This document shows, in pieces, positions 25,462 to 33,824 of a DNA stretch of 47,351 bases. The stretch spans positions 1 to 47,351 of the forward strand of contig JAADEM010000113.1 of NCBI GenBank assembly GCA_013153405.1, in the 5' to 3' direction. Each line of letters opens with the position of its first letter. The first letter of the stretch is position 1. The position numbers were made by a program, and so were the translations under genes. The notes below the pieces were generated by a model. That model had not been told where the DNA came from and searched no databases. It worked only from the letters and a program-made list of their open reading frames with translations. The stretch is from Chlorobiota bacterium. Lineage in GTDB: Bacteria; Bacteroidota; Bacteroidia; Bacteroidales; Marinilabiliaceae.

Positions 25462-26475
25462 ATGGTTGAAACGACCGCAGTAACAAAGCTCAGGCAGCTT
25501 GTTGAAGTATCTGATAATATAGTTATTATCCCACATCATAACCCCGATGGTGACGCAATCGGAGCATCACTTGCTTTATGCGGTATTTTACGGCAAAAGA
25601 AAAAGAATGTGAATGTAGTATCACCAAACAGTTTTCCTGAATTCTTGCAATGGATGCCGGGCGCAAAGGAGGTAATAAGCTTTGAAGATGAAAGCGAAAA
25701 GGCAAAAGCAGTTCTGTCCGAAGCCGGTTTGTTGTTCTTTCTCGATTTTAACGGACTTTCAAGGTTGCGATCAATGGAAAGTGTTGTCAGAGAAGTATCA
25801 TGTATGAAAGTTATGATTGATCATCATCCGGAACCTGAAAATATTGCTGACGTAATAATATCGGAACCCGATGCTTCAGCTACATGTGAGTTGATTTATG
25901 ATGTTATAAAAAAAGCCGGATGGAAAGAATTAATTAGTAAAGAACTTGCAGAATGTATTTACACAGGAATAATGACTGATACCGGAAGTTTAAGTTACAA
26001 TTCAAGTCGCCCTGAAATATATCATATAGTTGCCGACCTGGTTGGCATAGGAGTTGATAAGGACAAAGTACACAAACTGGTCTTTCACAGTAACTCATTT
26101 GACAGAATGAGACTGCTTGGCCATGCATTGGGACAAAAGATGTTCCGTCTTGATGATGCTCCAGCTGCATATATTGAGCTTTCGGCTGAAGAACTTAAAC
26201 GTTTCAATTTTAAGCCAGGTGATTCCGAAGGGTTTGTGAACTATCCATTATGGATCGAAGGTATTTCTGTATCGGCTCTGTTTATGGAACATCCGGATAA
26301 AATTAAAATCTCGCTTAGGTCACAGGGAGATATTCCGGTAAATAAATTTTCAGAGATGTATTTTAATGGCGGAGGTCATTTGAATGCTGCAGGCGGTGAG
26401 TTTTACGGAGAATTGAATGAGGCAGTTAATGTTTTCAGAAAAGAGTTACCTGTGTTTTTGAAAAATAATTTATGA
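25462..26475 (+). CDS. nrnA: DHH-family bifunctional oligoribonuclease/pAp phosphatase (NrnA-like)
   Basis: 337 residues from ATG 25462 (MVETTAVTKLRQLVEVSDN). Earlier in-frame codons run back into ndk and encode a hydrophobic, non-homologous leader. The DHH domain has IIPHHNPDGDAIGASLAL and MIDHHPEPENI; the DHHA1 domain ends in MYFNGGGHLNAAGGEF. NrnA degrades 2-5-nt RNA and dephosphorylates 3'-phosphoadenosine 5'-phosphate with Mn2+. A -7-like box TATATTTG lies at 25436-25443. The stop overlaps the next start (ATGA), so it is translationally coupled to the FKBP lipoprotein. Confidence 0.9.
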   Translation: MVETTAVTKLRQLVEVSDNIVIIPHHNPDGDAIGASLALCGILRQKKKNVNVVSPNSFPEFLQWMPGAKEVISFEDESEKAKAVLSEAGLLFFLDFNGLSRLRSMESVVREVSCMKVMIDHHPEPENIADVIISEPDASATCELIYDVIKKAGWKELISKELAECIYTGIMTDTGSLSYNSSRPEIYHIVADLVGIGVDKDKVHKLVFHSNSFDRMRLLGHALGQKMFRLDDAPAAYIELSAEELKRFNFKPGDSEGFVNYPLWIEGISVSALFMEHPDKIKISLRSQGDIPVNKFSEMYFNGGGHLNAAGGEFYGELNEAVNVFRKELPVFLKNNL

Positions 26476-26993
26476 TACGGACTATTAAAATATTATCAGT
26501 AGTAATTGCTGTTGTTTTTGTTTCGGCCTATTGTACTGATGAGAATCAGCGCAGACATCCCAGGGTTACAAGGCAAATGCTTATGAATGTAAATAAAAAG
26601 CTTGTGGATAAGGATGCGGCAAAAATAAAAAAATATGCAGATTCACTTGGTCTTAGTATGCAAACAACCAAAACTGGCCTTTGGTATATGATAAAAAAAG
26701 AAGGAGAAGGAGAAAAAGCTAAAAAAGGCCGGGTTGTAACGCTTGAGTATAAGGTTTCTCTTCTTGACGGAACAGAATGCTATAATTCAGAGAATGACGG
26801 CCTGAAGGTTTTTGAAGTAGGACATGGCGGAGTCGAGTCCGGGCTTGAAGAAGGAGTATTGATGCTTAACAAAGGTGCCGAGGCTGTTTTTATACTTCCT
26901 CCTTATCTTGCTCACGGCTTGTTGGGTGATGAAAATAAAATACCTGCACGTTCTTCTATTGTTTATGAGGTAAAGGTTTTGAGTATTGAGTAA
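26472..26993 (+). CDS. FKBP-type peptidyl-prolyl isomerase, GldI-like lipoprotein
   Basis: 173 residues. N-terminal hydrophobic signal ending VSAYC with C21, a slightly atypical lipobox, so surface or periplasmic anchoring is likely. Then a helical linker (RHPRVTRQMLMNVNKKLVDKDAAKIKKYADSLGL) and an FKBP domain (~75-173): GRVVTLEYKVSLLDGTECYNS, FEVGHGGVESGLEEGVLMLNKGAEAVFILPPYLAHGL, IPARSSIVYEVKVL. It isomerises Xaa-Pro bonds of exported proteins. The layout resembles GldI of gliding Bacteroidota, but no other gliding genes are in the window. Overlaps nrnA by 4 nt. Confidence 0.85.
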   Translation: MIRTIKILSVVIAVVFVSAYCTDENQRRHPRVTRQMLMNVNKKLVDKDAAKIKKYADSLGLSMQTTKTGLWYMIKKEGEGEKAKKGRVVTLEYKVSLLDGTECYNSENDGLKVFEVGHGGVESGLEEGVLMLNKGAEAVFILPPYLAHGLLGDENKIPARSSIVYEVKVLSIE

Positions 26994-27068
26994 AAATGAT
27001 TTTCTTTGTCACCCGGGACATTTCGATAAAGAAACCGGTGTGTCGCGAATAAAATAAAATCCGCAAAG

Positions 27069-27623
27069 ATGAAAAATAATATATTTCTCAAGTCATTAAT
27101 ATCAGTTCTGTTTATTGTTATCGTATTGTTTCCTTCGTGTAAGAAGGACAATACAAAAAGTCCGACTGAGCTTTTTGCCGAGGAGATGGATATTCTGGAG
27201 CGTTTTAAAGAGACTGAAACTTATAAAAGCTGGTTCGACGAAGCAGAATTGGTAATTGACTCCAGTGATGCGGAAAGCAGTTATCATGGACTTGTATATT
27301 TTCAGCTTGAAAAAGGATGGGGAGATACTGTACAACTTGGTAAAATGGTTGGCATCAGGTACACCATGTATTATATTCTTGATTCTGTTGGTGCAGATGA
27401 GCCTTTTCTTGTGGAGGTCATGAGTAATATTTCATCTGCTAATCCCATAGTTTATCAGGTAGGAAATCCTGATACATACAGTGGTATATATTATGGTCTG
27501 GATTATGGCATAAGGTGGATGCATTGTTACGGTAAAAGCCGTATGCTTTTCCCTTCAACCTTAGGTGGTAACGATTATGTGTCCAGGGTGATGGAAGTGG
27601 AAATTACCTACATGAGTAAGTAG
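27069..27623 (+). CDS. Lipoprotein with degenerate FKBP-like fold
   Basis: 184 residues. Signal peptide with lipobox FPSC, C24, then a charged linker (SPTELFAEEMDILERFKETETYKSWF). The C-terminal half retains the FKBP plan: VGIRYTMYYILDS, PIVYQVGNPDTYSGIYYGLDYGIRWM-x-YGKSRMLFPSTLGG, VMEVEITYM. Several FKBP active-site residues (the aromatic and Asp of the YxGxLxDGxxFD pattern) are replaced. It is probably a non-catalytic paralogue of the preceding gene that binds peptides or stabilises a partner (inference). 75 nt after that gene, likely same operon. Confidence 0.7.
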   Translation: MKNNIFLKSLISVLFIVIVLFPSCKKDNTKSPTELFAEEMDILERFKETETYKSWFDEAELVIDSSDAESSYHGLVYFQLEKGWGDTVQLGKMVGIRYTMYYILDSVGADEPFLVEVMSNISSANPIVYQVGNPDTYSGIYYGLDYGIRWMHCYGKSRMLFPSTLGGNDYVSRVMEVEITYMSK

Positions 27624-27980
27624 CTTCCATAGTTTTATACTCAGAAAATCAAAGTACGTAGTTCACTTAATTCCGGTATCCGGATTAAATATTGAACCTT
27701 TTCCGTACAATTCCTGTTTTTTTTATTTCAACGCAACCTTTAAGAGTTATCCTCATCTGTTTAATAAATCTCAGAAGCTGTATTTGATGTGTGAATTTTG
27801 AGTGGTATTAATTTAACGGTACAAGAAGCTTCAACCTGGTTTATACATAAGGATCTATAAAACAGCGAGCCATATGCCTGGCTAAATCAGGCTGGGATGT
27901 ATTGAGTAAGGGGCAGATTGGGGTTAGTTCCCGTGCCCGGCATTACAGGAATTAATATCATATTACTTAACTTTAAGGAG
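27624..27980. other. Gene-free 357-bp stretch before the NigD-like gene
   Basis: A+T-rich up to ~27820, then more G+C-rich at 27825-27950, with GCCTGGCTAAATCAGGC forming a short hairpin near 27887 and a GGGGCAGATTGGGG segment. No frame, tRNA or recognised riboswitch fits. It may hold a structured leader of the NigD-like gene or a decayed mobile-element end. Confidence 0.4.
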
Positions 27981-28643
27981 ATGTGTAAATTAAGAAGCCT
28001 GCTGCTTTCATCATTGTTTATTGTTTTTATGACGGGTTGTGTAAACGATACGGATGATGTTGACCTGCTTTATATGGATGCAGCTGTTATTACACATTAC
28101 GGCTCGTCGTTTTTTATTACAACCGATGCTGGTTTAAAACTTCTTGCTGAAAACATACCTTTTAAGGACGTATTTGAGGAGAGCATTCGTGTGTTGATAA
28201 AATATTACCTGCTGGATGTTGCCGGAGAAAACAAAGAGTATGATTACTTAGTATATGTAACTGAAATAAAAGAGATAGACACGAAAGATATAATTCTGAT
28301 TAATGATGAAAACAGAGATACTCTGGGAAGCGCATCCTGTGATTTTATCGATGTATGGATCACTCAGGATTATCTTACCGTGAATTTCTCTTTCTTTATG
28401 GGAACAAAGATTCACAATTTCTATCTTACATATGATGAAAAAGAACAGGCAGGGGATGATACCATAGTTCTTACCTTCAGGCACCAGGATAATAATGATA
28501 TTCCTGCTCAAAAACTAACCGGATATGTTTCATTTAAGCTTAACAGTTTAAAAATACCCGGTAAAAACAAGATTGAAATTATATTCAAAGGCAAAGGATT
28601 TAATGATTTTGAATATGAGAAAAACATGATTTACTCATATTGA
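27981..28643 (+). CDS. NigD-like lipoprotein
   Basis: 220 residues from ATG 27981 (MCKLRSLLLSSLFIVFMTGC); a TTG at 27918 would precede the signal peptide and is unlikely. Lipobox FMTGC, C20. The N-terminal ~30-90 region is a small beta domain (ITHYGSSFFITTDAGLKLLAEN). The C-terminal part GSASCDFIDVWITQDYLTVNFSFFMG-x-KIHNFYLTYD resembles the NigD_C pattern. NigD-like proteins are Bacteroidota outer-membrane or periplasmic lipoproteins named for a bacteriocin locus, but most are of unknown function. No bacteriocin genes are nearby. Confidence 0.7.
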   Translation: MCKLRSLLLSSLFIVFMTGCVNDTDDVDLLYMDAAVITHYGSSFFITTDAGLKLLAENIPFKDVFEESIRVLIKYYLLDVAGENKEYDYLVYVTEIKEIDTKDIILINDENRDTLGSASCDFIDVWITQDYLTVNFSFFMGTKIHNFYLTYDEKEQAGDDTIVLTFRHQDNNDIPAQKLTGYVSFKLNSLKIPGKNKIEIIFKGKGFNDFEYEKNMIYSY

Positions 28644-28761
28644 TTCTTCTGTCGGATTTTTATCAGTTAAATAAAACGTCTGTTTTACTGCCCGAATGAA
28701 TGTGGCGGAATGTTACCTTCATAAATAGATTTATTATACCACAACAATAGTGTTTATTTGT

Positions 28762-28787
28762 TTAAAAACATCTTTTAATGTTTTTAA
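28762..28787. promoter_or_regulatory. Perfect dyad upstream of the xyl operon (candidate operator)
   Basis: TTAAAAACAT (28762-28771), 6-bp spacer, ATGTTTTTAA (28778-28787): exact 10-bp arms, ~50 bp upstream of a TAAATTTG -7-like box (28835-28842). Size and symmetry fit a dimeric regulator site; the regulator is not in the window. Confidence 0.5.
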
Positions 28788-28834
28788 CATGGGTTCATCA
28801 TGCTGCATTGAAGCTGTATTATTGAATATTTTCT

Positions 28835-28842
28835 TAAATTTG
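28835..28842 (+). promoter_or_regulatory. -7-like box of the xyl operon
   Basis: TAAATTTG matches TAnnTTTG and lies 34 bp before the xylB ATG. No properly spaced TTTG upstream, which fits an activator-dependent promoter or a chance match. Confidence 0.35.
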
Positions 28843-28876
28843 CATATAAACCTGTACCTGACTAAATTAAGAATTT

Positions 28877-30367
28877 ATGCAGTTTCTTGGAATAGATCTC
28901 GGAAGTTCCTCTGTAAAAGTTGCCGTTATTGATGCAGCAACAGGAGAGCCGGTAACCCAGGCCCAATTCCCCGAATATGAAATGGAGATAATATCTGAAC
29001 AACCCGACAGGGCTGAACAGGAACCTGAATTGTGGTTTAGTTATCTTAAAAAAGCAATAAAAACAGCATTGTCAGCAGATGGTGTCAGTGGAGAAAATAT
29101 AGGTGCAATTGGAATTAGTTACCAGATGCACGGACTGGTTTTAGTCGATAAGCAACAAAAAGTTATTCGTCCCTCTATAATTTGGTGTGATTCCAGGGCT
29201 GTTGAAACAGGTGATAAAGCTGAAAAAGATTTAGGGGAAAAGTGGGTACTTACACACCTTCTGAATTCACCTGGTAATTTTACTGCATCAAAACTGAAAT
29301 GGGTGAAGGAAAATGAGCCGGAGCTTTATGACAGAATATATAAATTTATGTTGCCCGGAGATTATATTGCCATGCGGCTTTCGGGTAAAATCACAACAAC
29401 TATTACCGGATTGTCCGAAGGAATATTCTGGGACTTTGACAAAAATGAAATATCAACTGAGCTTTTGCAATATTATGGTTTTAACCCTGATATGATCCCG
29501 GATATTGTTGATGGTTTCGGAACACAGGTAGTTCTTAGTGAAGAGCTTGCATCCGAACTTGGACTGAAGGCAGGAACTCCTGTTACTTACCGTGCAGGTG
29601 ATCAGCCTAATAATGCTTTTTCTCTTAATGTGCTTAATCCCGGTGAGGTTGCGGCAACTGCCGGAACATCAGGTGTTGTATATGCTGTGGCCGACAAAAA
29701 GGTTTACGACCTGAAATCCAGAGTTAATGTTTTTGCACATGTTAATCATACAAAAGAAATCTCACGGCTGGGTGTATTGCTTTGTGTAAACGGAACCGGT
29801 ATTCAGTATGCGTGGTTACGACGCCTTATGGGAACAGACAGGTTCAGCTATCCGGCACTGAACGAACTTGCTGAAAGTGCACAGCCGGGCAGTGAGGGGG
29901 TATTGTGTTTTCCTTTTGGTAACGGAGCCGAACGTATGCTGGGCAATGTGAATCCCGGCGCCCGGATTACAAATATAAACTTCAACATCCATCAGGATAA
30001 ACATATTGTTCGTGCAGCTTTGGAAGGCGTGGCTTTTTCTTTTTGGTACGGTATGAAAGTCATTAATGAAATGGGAATTCATACAAATATAATACGGGCC
30101 GGAATGGCTAATTTATTTCAGAGCAGTGTATTTGCAAAAACTCTGGCAACTATGTGTGATGCCGAAATAGAGTTGTACAATACCGATGGCGCAATTGGAG
30201 CTGCCAGAGGGGCAGGACTGGGACTGGGATTTTACAGTTCGGAAGATGAAGCATTTAAGGGATTGAAAAAGGTGCTATCCGTTATGCCCGAAAGCAACTG
30301 GAAAAATAATCTCTCGGAAAACTATGATAAATGGGAAAACCATCTTATGAATATCATTTCAGAATAA
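28877..30367 (+). CDS. xylB: Xylulokinase
   Basis: 496 residues, a complete FGGY carbohydrate kinase. N-terminal ATPase motif [17 protein letters not shown]; substrate segment [12 protein letters not shown] and [10 protein letters not shown]; second domain with [34 protein letters not shown] and the C-terminal [18 protein letters not shown]. It phosphorylates D-xylulose to D-xylulose-5-phosphate, the product of the next enzyme feeding the pentose phosphate pathway. First gene of xylB-xylA-xylE. Confidence 0.94.
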   Translation: MQFLGIDLGSSSVKVAVIDAATGEPVTQAQFPEYEMEIISEQPDRAEQEPELWFSYLKKAIKTALSADGVSGENIGAIGISYQMHGLVLVDKQQKVIRPSIIWCDSRAVETGDKAEKDLGEKWVLTHLLNSPGNFTASKLKWVKENEPELYDRIYKFMLPGDYIAMRLSGKITTTITGLSEGIFWDFDKNEISTELLQYYGFNPDMIPDIVDGFGTQVVLSEELASELGLKAGTPVTYRAGDQPNNAFSLNVLNPGEVAATAGTSGVVYAVADKKVYDLKSRVNVFAHVNHTKEISRLGVLLCVNGTGIQYAWLRRLMGTDRFSYPALNELAESAQPGSEGVLCFPFGNGAERMLGNVNPGARITNINFNIHQDKHIVRAALEGVAFSFWYGMKVINEMGIHTNIIRAGMANLFQSSVFAKTLATMCDAEIELYNTDGAIGAARGAGLGLGFYSSEDEAFKGLKKVLSVMPESNWKNNLSENYDKWENHLMNIISE

Positions 30368-30398
30368 TTTTTTTAATAACCTTAATAACAAAAATAAA

Positions 30399-31724
30399 AT
30401 GAGTGTTTTAACAGGAAACAAAGAATACTTCAAAGGAATAGGCAAGATAGAATTTGAAGGAAGTGATTCGAAAAATCCGCTGGCTTTTAAATGGTACGAC
30501 GAGAATCGTATGGTAGCAGGAAAAACTATGAAAGAACATCTCCGTTTTGCCGTTGCATACTGGCATACTTTCTGTGGAACCGGCGGAGATCCCTTCGGTC
30601 CCGGAACAAAGATCTTTCCGTGGGATGAGCCCAAAGACGAAATGGATGCTGCAAAAGCAAAACTTGATGCCGCTTTTGAGTTTATAACTAAACTTGGCGT
30701 CCCTCATTACTGTTTTCATGATACTGACCTTGTAGGTGGAGGTAGTGTTTTTGCTATCGAAAAAAAACTGGAAAAGATAATTGAACTTGCTAAGCAAAAA
30801 CAAAAGGAATCGGGTGTCAGGCTACTGTGGGGAACGGCTAATGTGTTTTCCGATCCACGGTATATGAACGGTGCTGCAACAAATCCTGATTTTGATGTTG
30901 TGGCAAACGCTGCGGTTCAGATAAAGAATGCCATTGATGCAACTATTGAGCTTGGTGGAACTGGTTATGTTTTCTGGGGTGGCCGTGAAGGATATATGAC
31001 ACTGCATAACACAAATATGAAACTTGAACAGGAAAATCTTGCCCGCATGCTCATCATTGCACGCGATTATGGCCGAAAGCAGGGCTTTAATGGTACTTTT
31101 TTTATTGAACCGAAACCAATGGAGCCAACTAAACATCAGTACGATTTCGACGCTGCAACAGTGATAGGTTTTCTTCGTCATTACGGACTGGATAAGGATT
31201 TTAAACTTAACATTGAAGTAAACCATGCTATTCTTGCACAACATACCTTTGAGCATGAACTCAGAACTGCTGCCGATGCCGGGTTACTTGGCTCAATTGA
31301 TGCAAACAAGGGTGATTACCAGAACGGCTGGGATACTGATGAGTTTCCGACTAACATTACCGAAGTTACATCAGCAATGCTGGAAATACTTCAGGCAGGA
31401 GGCTTTACAGACGGCGGTATTAATTTCGATGCTAAAACACGACGCAACTCAACTGATCTCGAAGATTTGTTTATCGCTCATATTTCAGGTATGGATACTT
31501 ATGCCAGAGCCTTGATTATTGCTGATGAGATACTGAAGAGTTCTGATTATCTGAAGCTGAGAAATGAACGTTACTCATCATTTGATGCCGGTAAAGGGAA
31601 AGAGTTCCGTGAAGGCAAGCTTACTCTTGAAGATTTATACAACCATGCACGCGAAGCAGGTGAGCCAGTACAGCGAAGCGGCAAACAGGAACTGTATGAG
31701 CAGATAATCAATATGTATATTTAG
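30399..31724 (+). CDS. xylA: Xylose isomerase
   Basis: 441 residues, the class II length (~440). Active-site region [12 protein letters not shown] carries the catalytic His-Asp pair; metal-binding residues lie in [33 protein letters not shown] and [19 protein letters not shown], and [21 protein letters not shown]. It converts D-xylose to D-xylulose with two divalent metal ions. Placed 31 nt after xylB. Bacteroidota class II isomerases of this type are known to work in heterologous hosts. Confidence 0.97.
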   Translation: MSVLTGNKEYFKGIGKIEFEGSDSKNPLAFKWYDENRMVAGKTMKEHLRFAVAYWHTFCGTGGDPFGPGTKIFPWDEPKDEMDAAKAKLDAAFEFITKLGVPHYCFHDTDLVGGGSVFAIEKKLEKIIELAKQKQKESGVRLLWGTANVFSDPRYMNGAATNPDFDVVANAAVQIKNAIDATIELGGTGYVFWGGREGYMTLHNTNMKLEQENLARMLIIARDYGRKQGFNGTFFIEPKPMEPTKHQYDFDAATVIGFLRHYGLDKDFKLNIEVNHAILAQHTFEHELRTAADAGLLGSIDANKGDYQNGWDTDEFPTNITEVTSAMLEILQAGGFTDGGINFDAKTRRNSTDLEDLFIAHISGMDTYARALIIADEILKSSDYLKLRNERYSSFDAGKGKEFREGKLTLEDLYNHAREAGEPVQRSGKQELYEQIINMYI

Positions 31725-31746
31725 TTTTTTTGTTAAATAGGTTTTG

Positions 31747-31771
31747 GGTTAGTTTTGTCAGGTCACTAACC
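31747..31771 (+). other. Intercistronic hairpin between xylA and xylE
   Basis: GGTTAGT / ACTAACC with an 11-nt loop, inside a 120-bp gap that also has longer imperfect GGTTTTG...CAAAAACC complementarity. No T run follows: more likely mRNA stabilisation or partial attenuation than termination. Confidence 0.45.
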
Positions 31772-31844
31772 AATAACCAAAAACCCGAAACAACCACCTA
31801 ATTAATCAAAAAAACATTTTTTAAATCCTTAACCCAATAAATTC

Positions 31845-33263
31845 ATGAATAAAGAGTATAATCAGCGATTTGTAATAGGGGTAACACTTGTTGCAACGCT
31901 TGGCGGATTACTTTTCGGTTACGATACTGCAGTTATTTCCGGAACTGTAGGCTCGCTTAAAAATTTTTTCATTGTTCCTCAGGGACTGGCAGAGCTTGAG
32001 GCAAACTCTCTTCACGGTTTTGTTGTTTCCAGTGCTCTTATAGGATGTATAATCGGAGGGCTGTCCGGCGGATTACTTGCTTTGCATCTGGGACGAAGAA
32101 CTACACTTATGCTGGCAGCTGTTTTGTTTACCGTTTCAGCCCTGGGATCGGCTATGCCGGAGATGTTCTTTGCCAAAATAGGAACCGGCAATTATGAATA
32201 CCTGACTAATTTTGTTATATATCGTATTATTGGAGGAATAGGAGTCGGACTTGCTTCTATGCTTTCTCCTATGTACATAGCTGAAATAGCTCCGGCTTCG
32301 AAACGTGGCAATCTCGTTTCCTGGAACCAGTTTGCTATTATATTCGGTATGCTTGTGGTGTATTTTGTGAACTATACTATTGCATTGCAGGGTGATTCCT
32401 CTTGGCTCGATCATATCGGGTGGAGATGGATGTTTGCTTCCGAAACTATACCAGCCGTAATGTTTTTTATTCTCCTTTTTTTCGTTCCTGAAAGTCCGAG
32501 ATGGCTTGTGATAAAACAACGTGAAAATGAAGCCCTGAATATATTACAAAAGGTTAATGGCAACAAGATTGCAGAAGAGATACTTAGTGATATTAAAGCT
32601 TCGCTTGTTAGTAAAAAAAGCAGTAATCTGTTTGCTTATGGTTATATGGTAATTATAGTCGGGGTTCTGCTGTCGGTATTTCAACAGTTTGTGGGAATAA
32701 ATGTTGTTCTTTACTATGCTCCCGAAATATTCAAGAATATGGGATCCGGAACCAATGTGGCATTAATGCAGACAATTATTGTGGGTGTTATTAATCTGTC
32801 GTTTACTGTACTTGCAATACTAACAGTTGATAAGTTTGGCCGTAAACCGTTGCAGATAATCGGAGCTCTGGGTATGGCAGTAAGTATGTTTGCTCTGGGT
32901 TTTGCATTTTTCTTCAACGCGTTGGGTATGGGAGCTTTAATTTTTATGTTGACTTATGTGGCATTTTTTGCAATGTCGTGGGGGCCTGTTACATGGGTTT
33001 TATTGTCTGAAATTTTTCCTAATAAAATCAGAGGACAGGCTATGGCTATTGCTGTTGCTGCACAATGGATTGCAAACTATCTTGTTTCGTGGAGTTTTCC
33101 GATGCTGAATGATAATACCTATCTTAAAGAAACATTTAATCATGGTTTTGCATATTGGATTTATGGTGTTATGGGGATATTGGCAGCGATTTTTGTCTGG
33201 AAAATGGTTCCTGAAACCAAAGGGAAGACCCTTGAGGAGATGGAGCAGTTCTGGGAAAAATAA
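31845..33263 (+). CDS. xylE: D-xylose:proton symporter, MFS sugar porter family
   Basis: 472 residues with 12 hydrophobic segments. Sugar-porter signatures: GGLLFGYDTAVISG at TM1, LHLGRRTTLML after TM2, the PESPRWLVIKQRE motif after TM6, QQFVGINVVLYYAPEIFKNMG in TM7, DKFGRKPLQIIG, and VPETKGKTLEEME at the C-terminus. The xylB-xylA context makes D-xylose the likely substrate, taken up with H+. Homologous to E. coli XylE; arabinose or glucose transport cannot be excluded by sequence alone. Confidence 0.92.
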   Translation: MNKEYNQRFVIGVTLVATLGGLLFGYDTAVISGTVGSLKNFFIVPQGLAELEANSLHGFVVSSALIGCIIGGLSGGLLALHLGRRTTLMLAAVLFTVSALGSAMPEMFFAKIGTGNYEYLTNFVIYRIIGGIGVGLASMLSPMYIAEIAPASKRGNLVSWNQFAIIFGMLVVYFVNYTIALQGDSSWLDHIGWRWMFASETIPAVMFFILLFFVPESPRWLVIKQRENEALNILQKVNGNKIAEEILSDIKASLVSKKSSNLFAYGYMVIIVGVLLSVFQQFVGINVVLYYAPEIFKNMGSGTNVALMQTIIVGVINLSFTVLAILTVDKFGRKPLQIIGALGMAVSMFALGFAFFFNALGMGALIFMLTYVAFFAMSWGPVTWVLLSEIFPNKIRGQAMAIAVAAQWIANYLVSWSFPMLNDNTYLKETFNHGFAYWIYGVMGILAAIFVWKMVPETKGKTLEEMEQFWEK

Positions 33264-33425
33264 AATAGCAAAACAGTTATGCGGAGACTAAATAGTTAAG
33301 AGCAAGGAGCATTGTCACAAATATTCCGACTGATGTTTTATTTTATGTCTTATATGAAGGCAGTATGTTGTTATGTTTAGGCCGAATGTCAGTTTCCTGC
33401 AGACAGATTAGAATAAATTTACAGT

Positions 33426-33626
33426 TCAGAAATCAATTTTCAATTGCGGATTTTCTGTTTTATTCCTGTGTTGATCCAGTAAATCCTCAATGACTGGAAT
33501 GCATCTGCCGCAACTTGTTCCGGCTCCTGTCAGTTCCTGTATCTGTTCAAGTCTTGTTGCTCCTTTTTTCTTTATGACATTAACAATCTCTTTTTCAGTA
33601 ATTCCGTTGCACTGACATACTAACAT
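33426..33626 (-). CDS. BFD-like [2Fe-2S]-binding protein
   Basis: 66 residues. Four cysteines C4, C6, C39 and C42 in the BFD (bacterioferritin-associated ferredoxin) arrangement: MLVCQCNGITEKEIVN and GAGTSCGRCIPVIEDLL. E. coli Bfd (64 residues) reduces the bacterioferritin core to release iron; the same domain occurs in nitrite reductases and other redox enzymes. No bacterioferritin is adjacent. A minus-strand TAGTTTTG box at 33662-33655 lies ~29 bp upstream. Iron- or redox-related role inferred. Confidence 0.88.
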   Translation of the reverse strand: MLVCQCNGITEKEIVNVIKKKGATRLEQIQELTGAGTSCGRCIPVIEDLLDQHRNKTENPQLKIDF

Positions 33627-33824
33627 TTGCAGTTTGTTTTTTTATAACAGTGAGCAAAACTAATAAAAAACTTGTTGTATTTAGTGTTTACATAAAATAA
33701 GGTGATAAAGGTTTACTATGTTTTTTAATACTTAACTTGGGATAAAATAATATTTTTAAAAATGTACATATATTGATAAAATAAATAGGTATTTTTACCT
33801 GGTACAAATCCAAATTAACTTGCC

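Noticed and set aside
27820-27960. tRNA gene or group II intron 3' end before the NigD-like gene
   Set aside because: No cloverleaf can be drawn and no domain V/VI pattern is clear; left as unexplained sequence.
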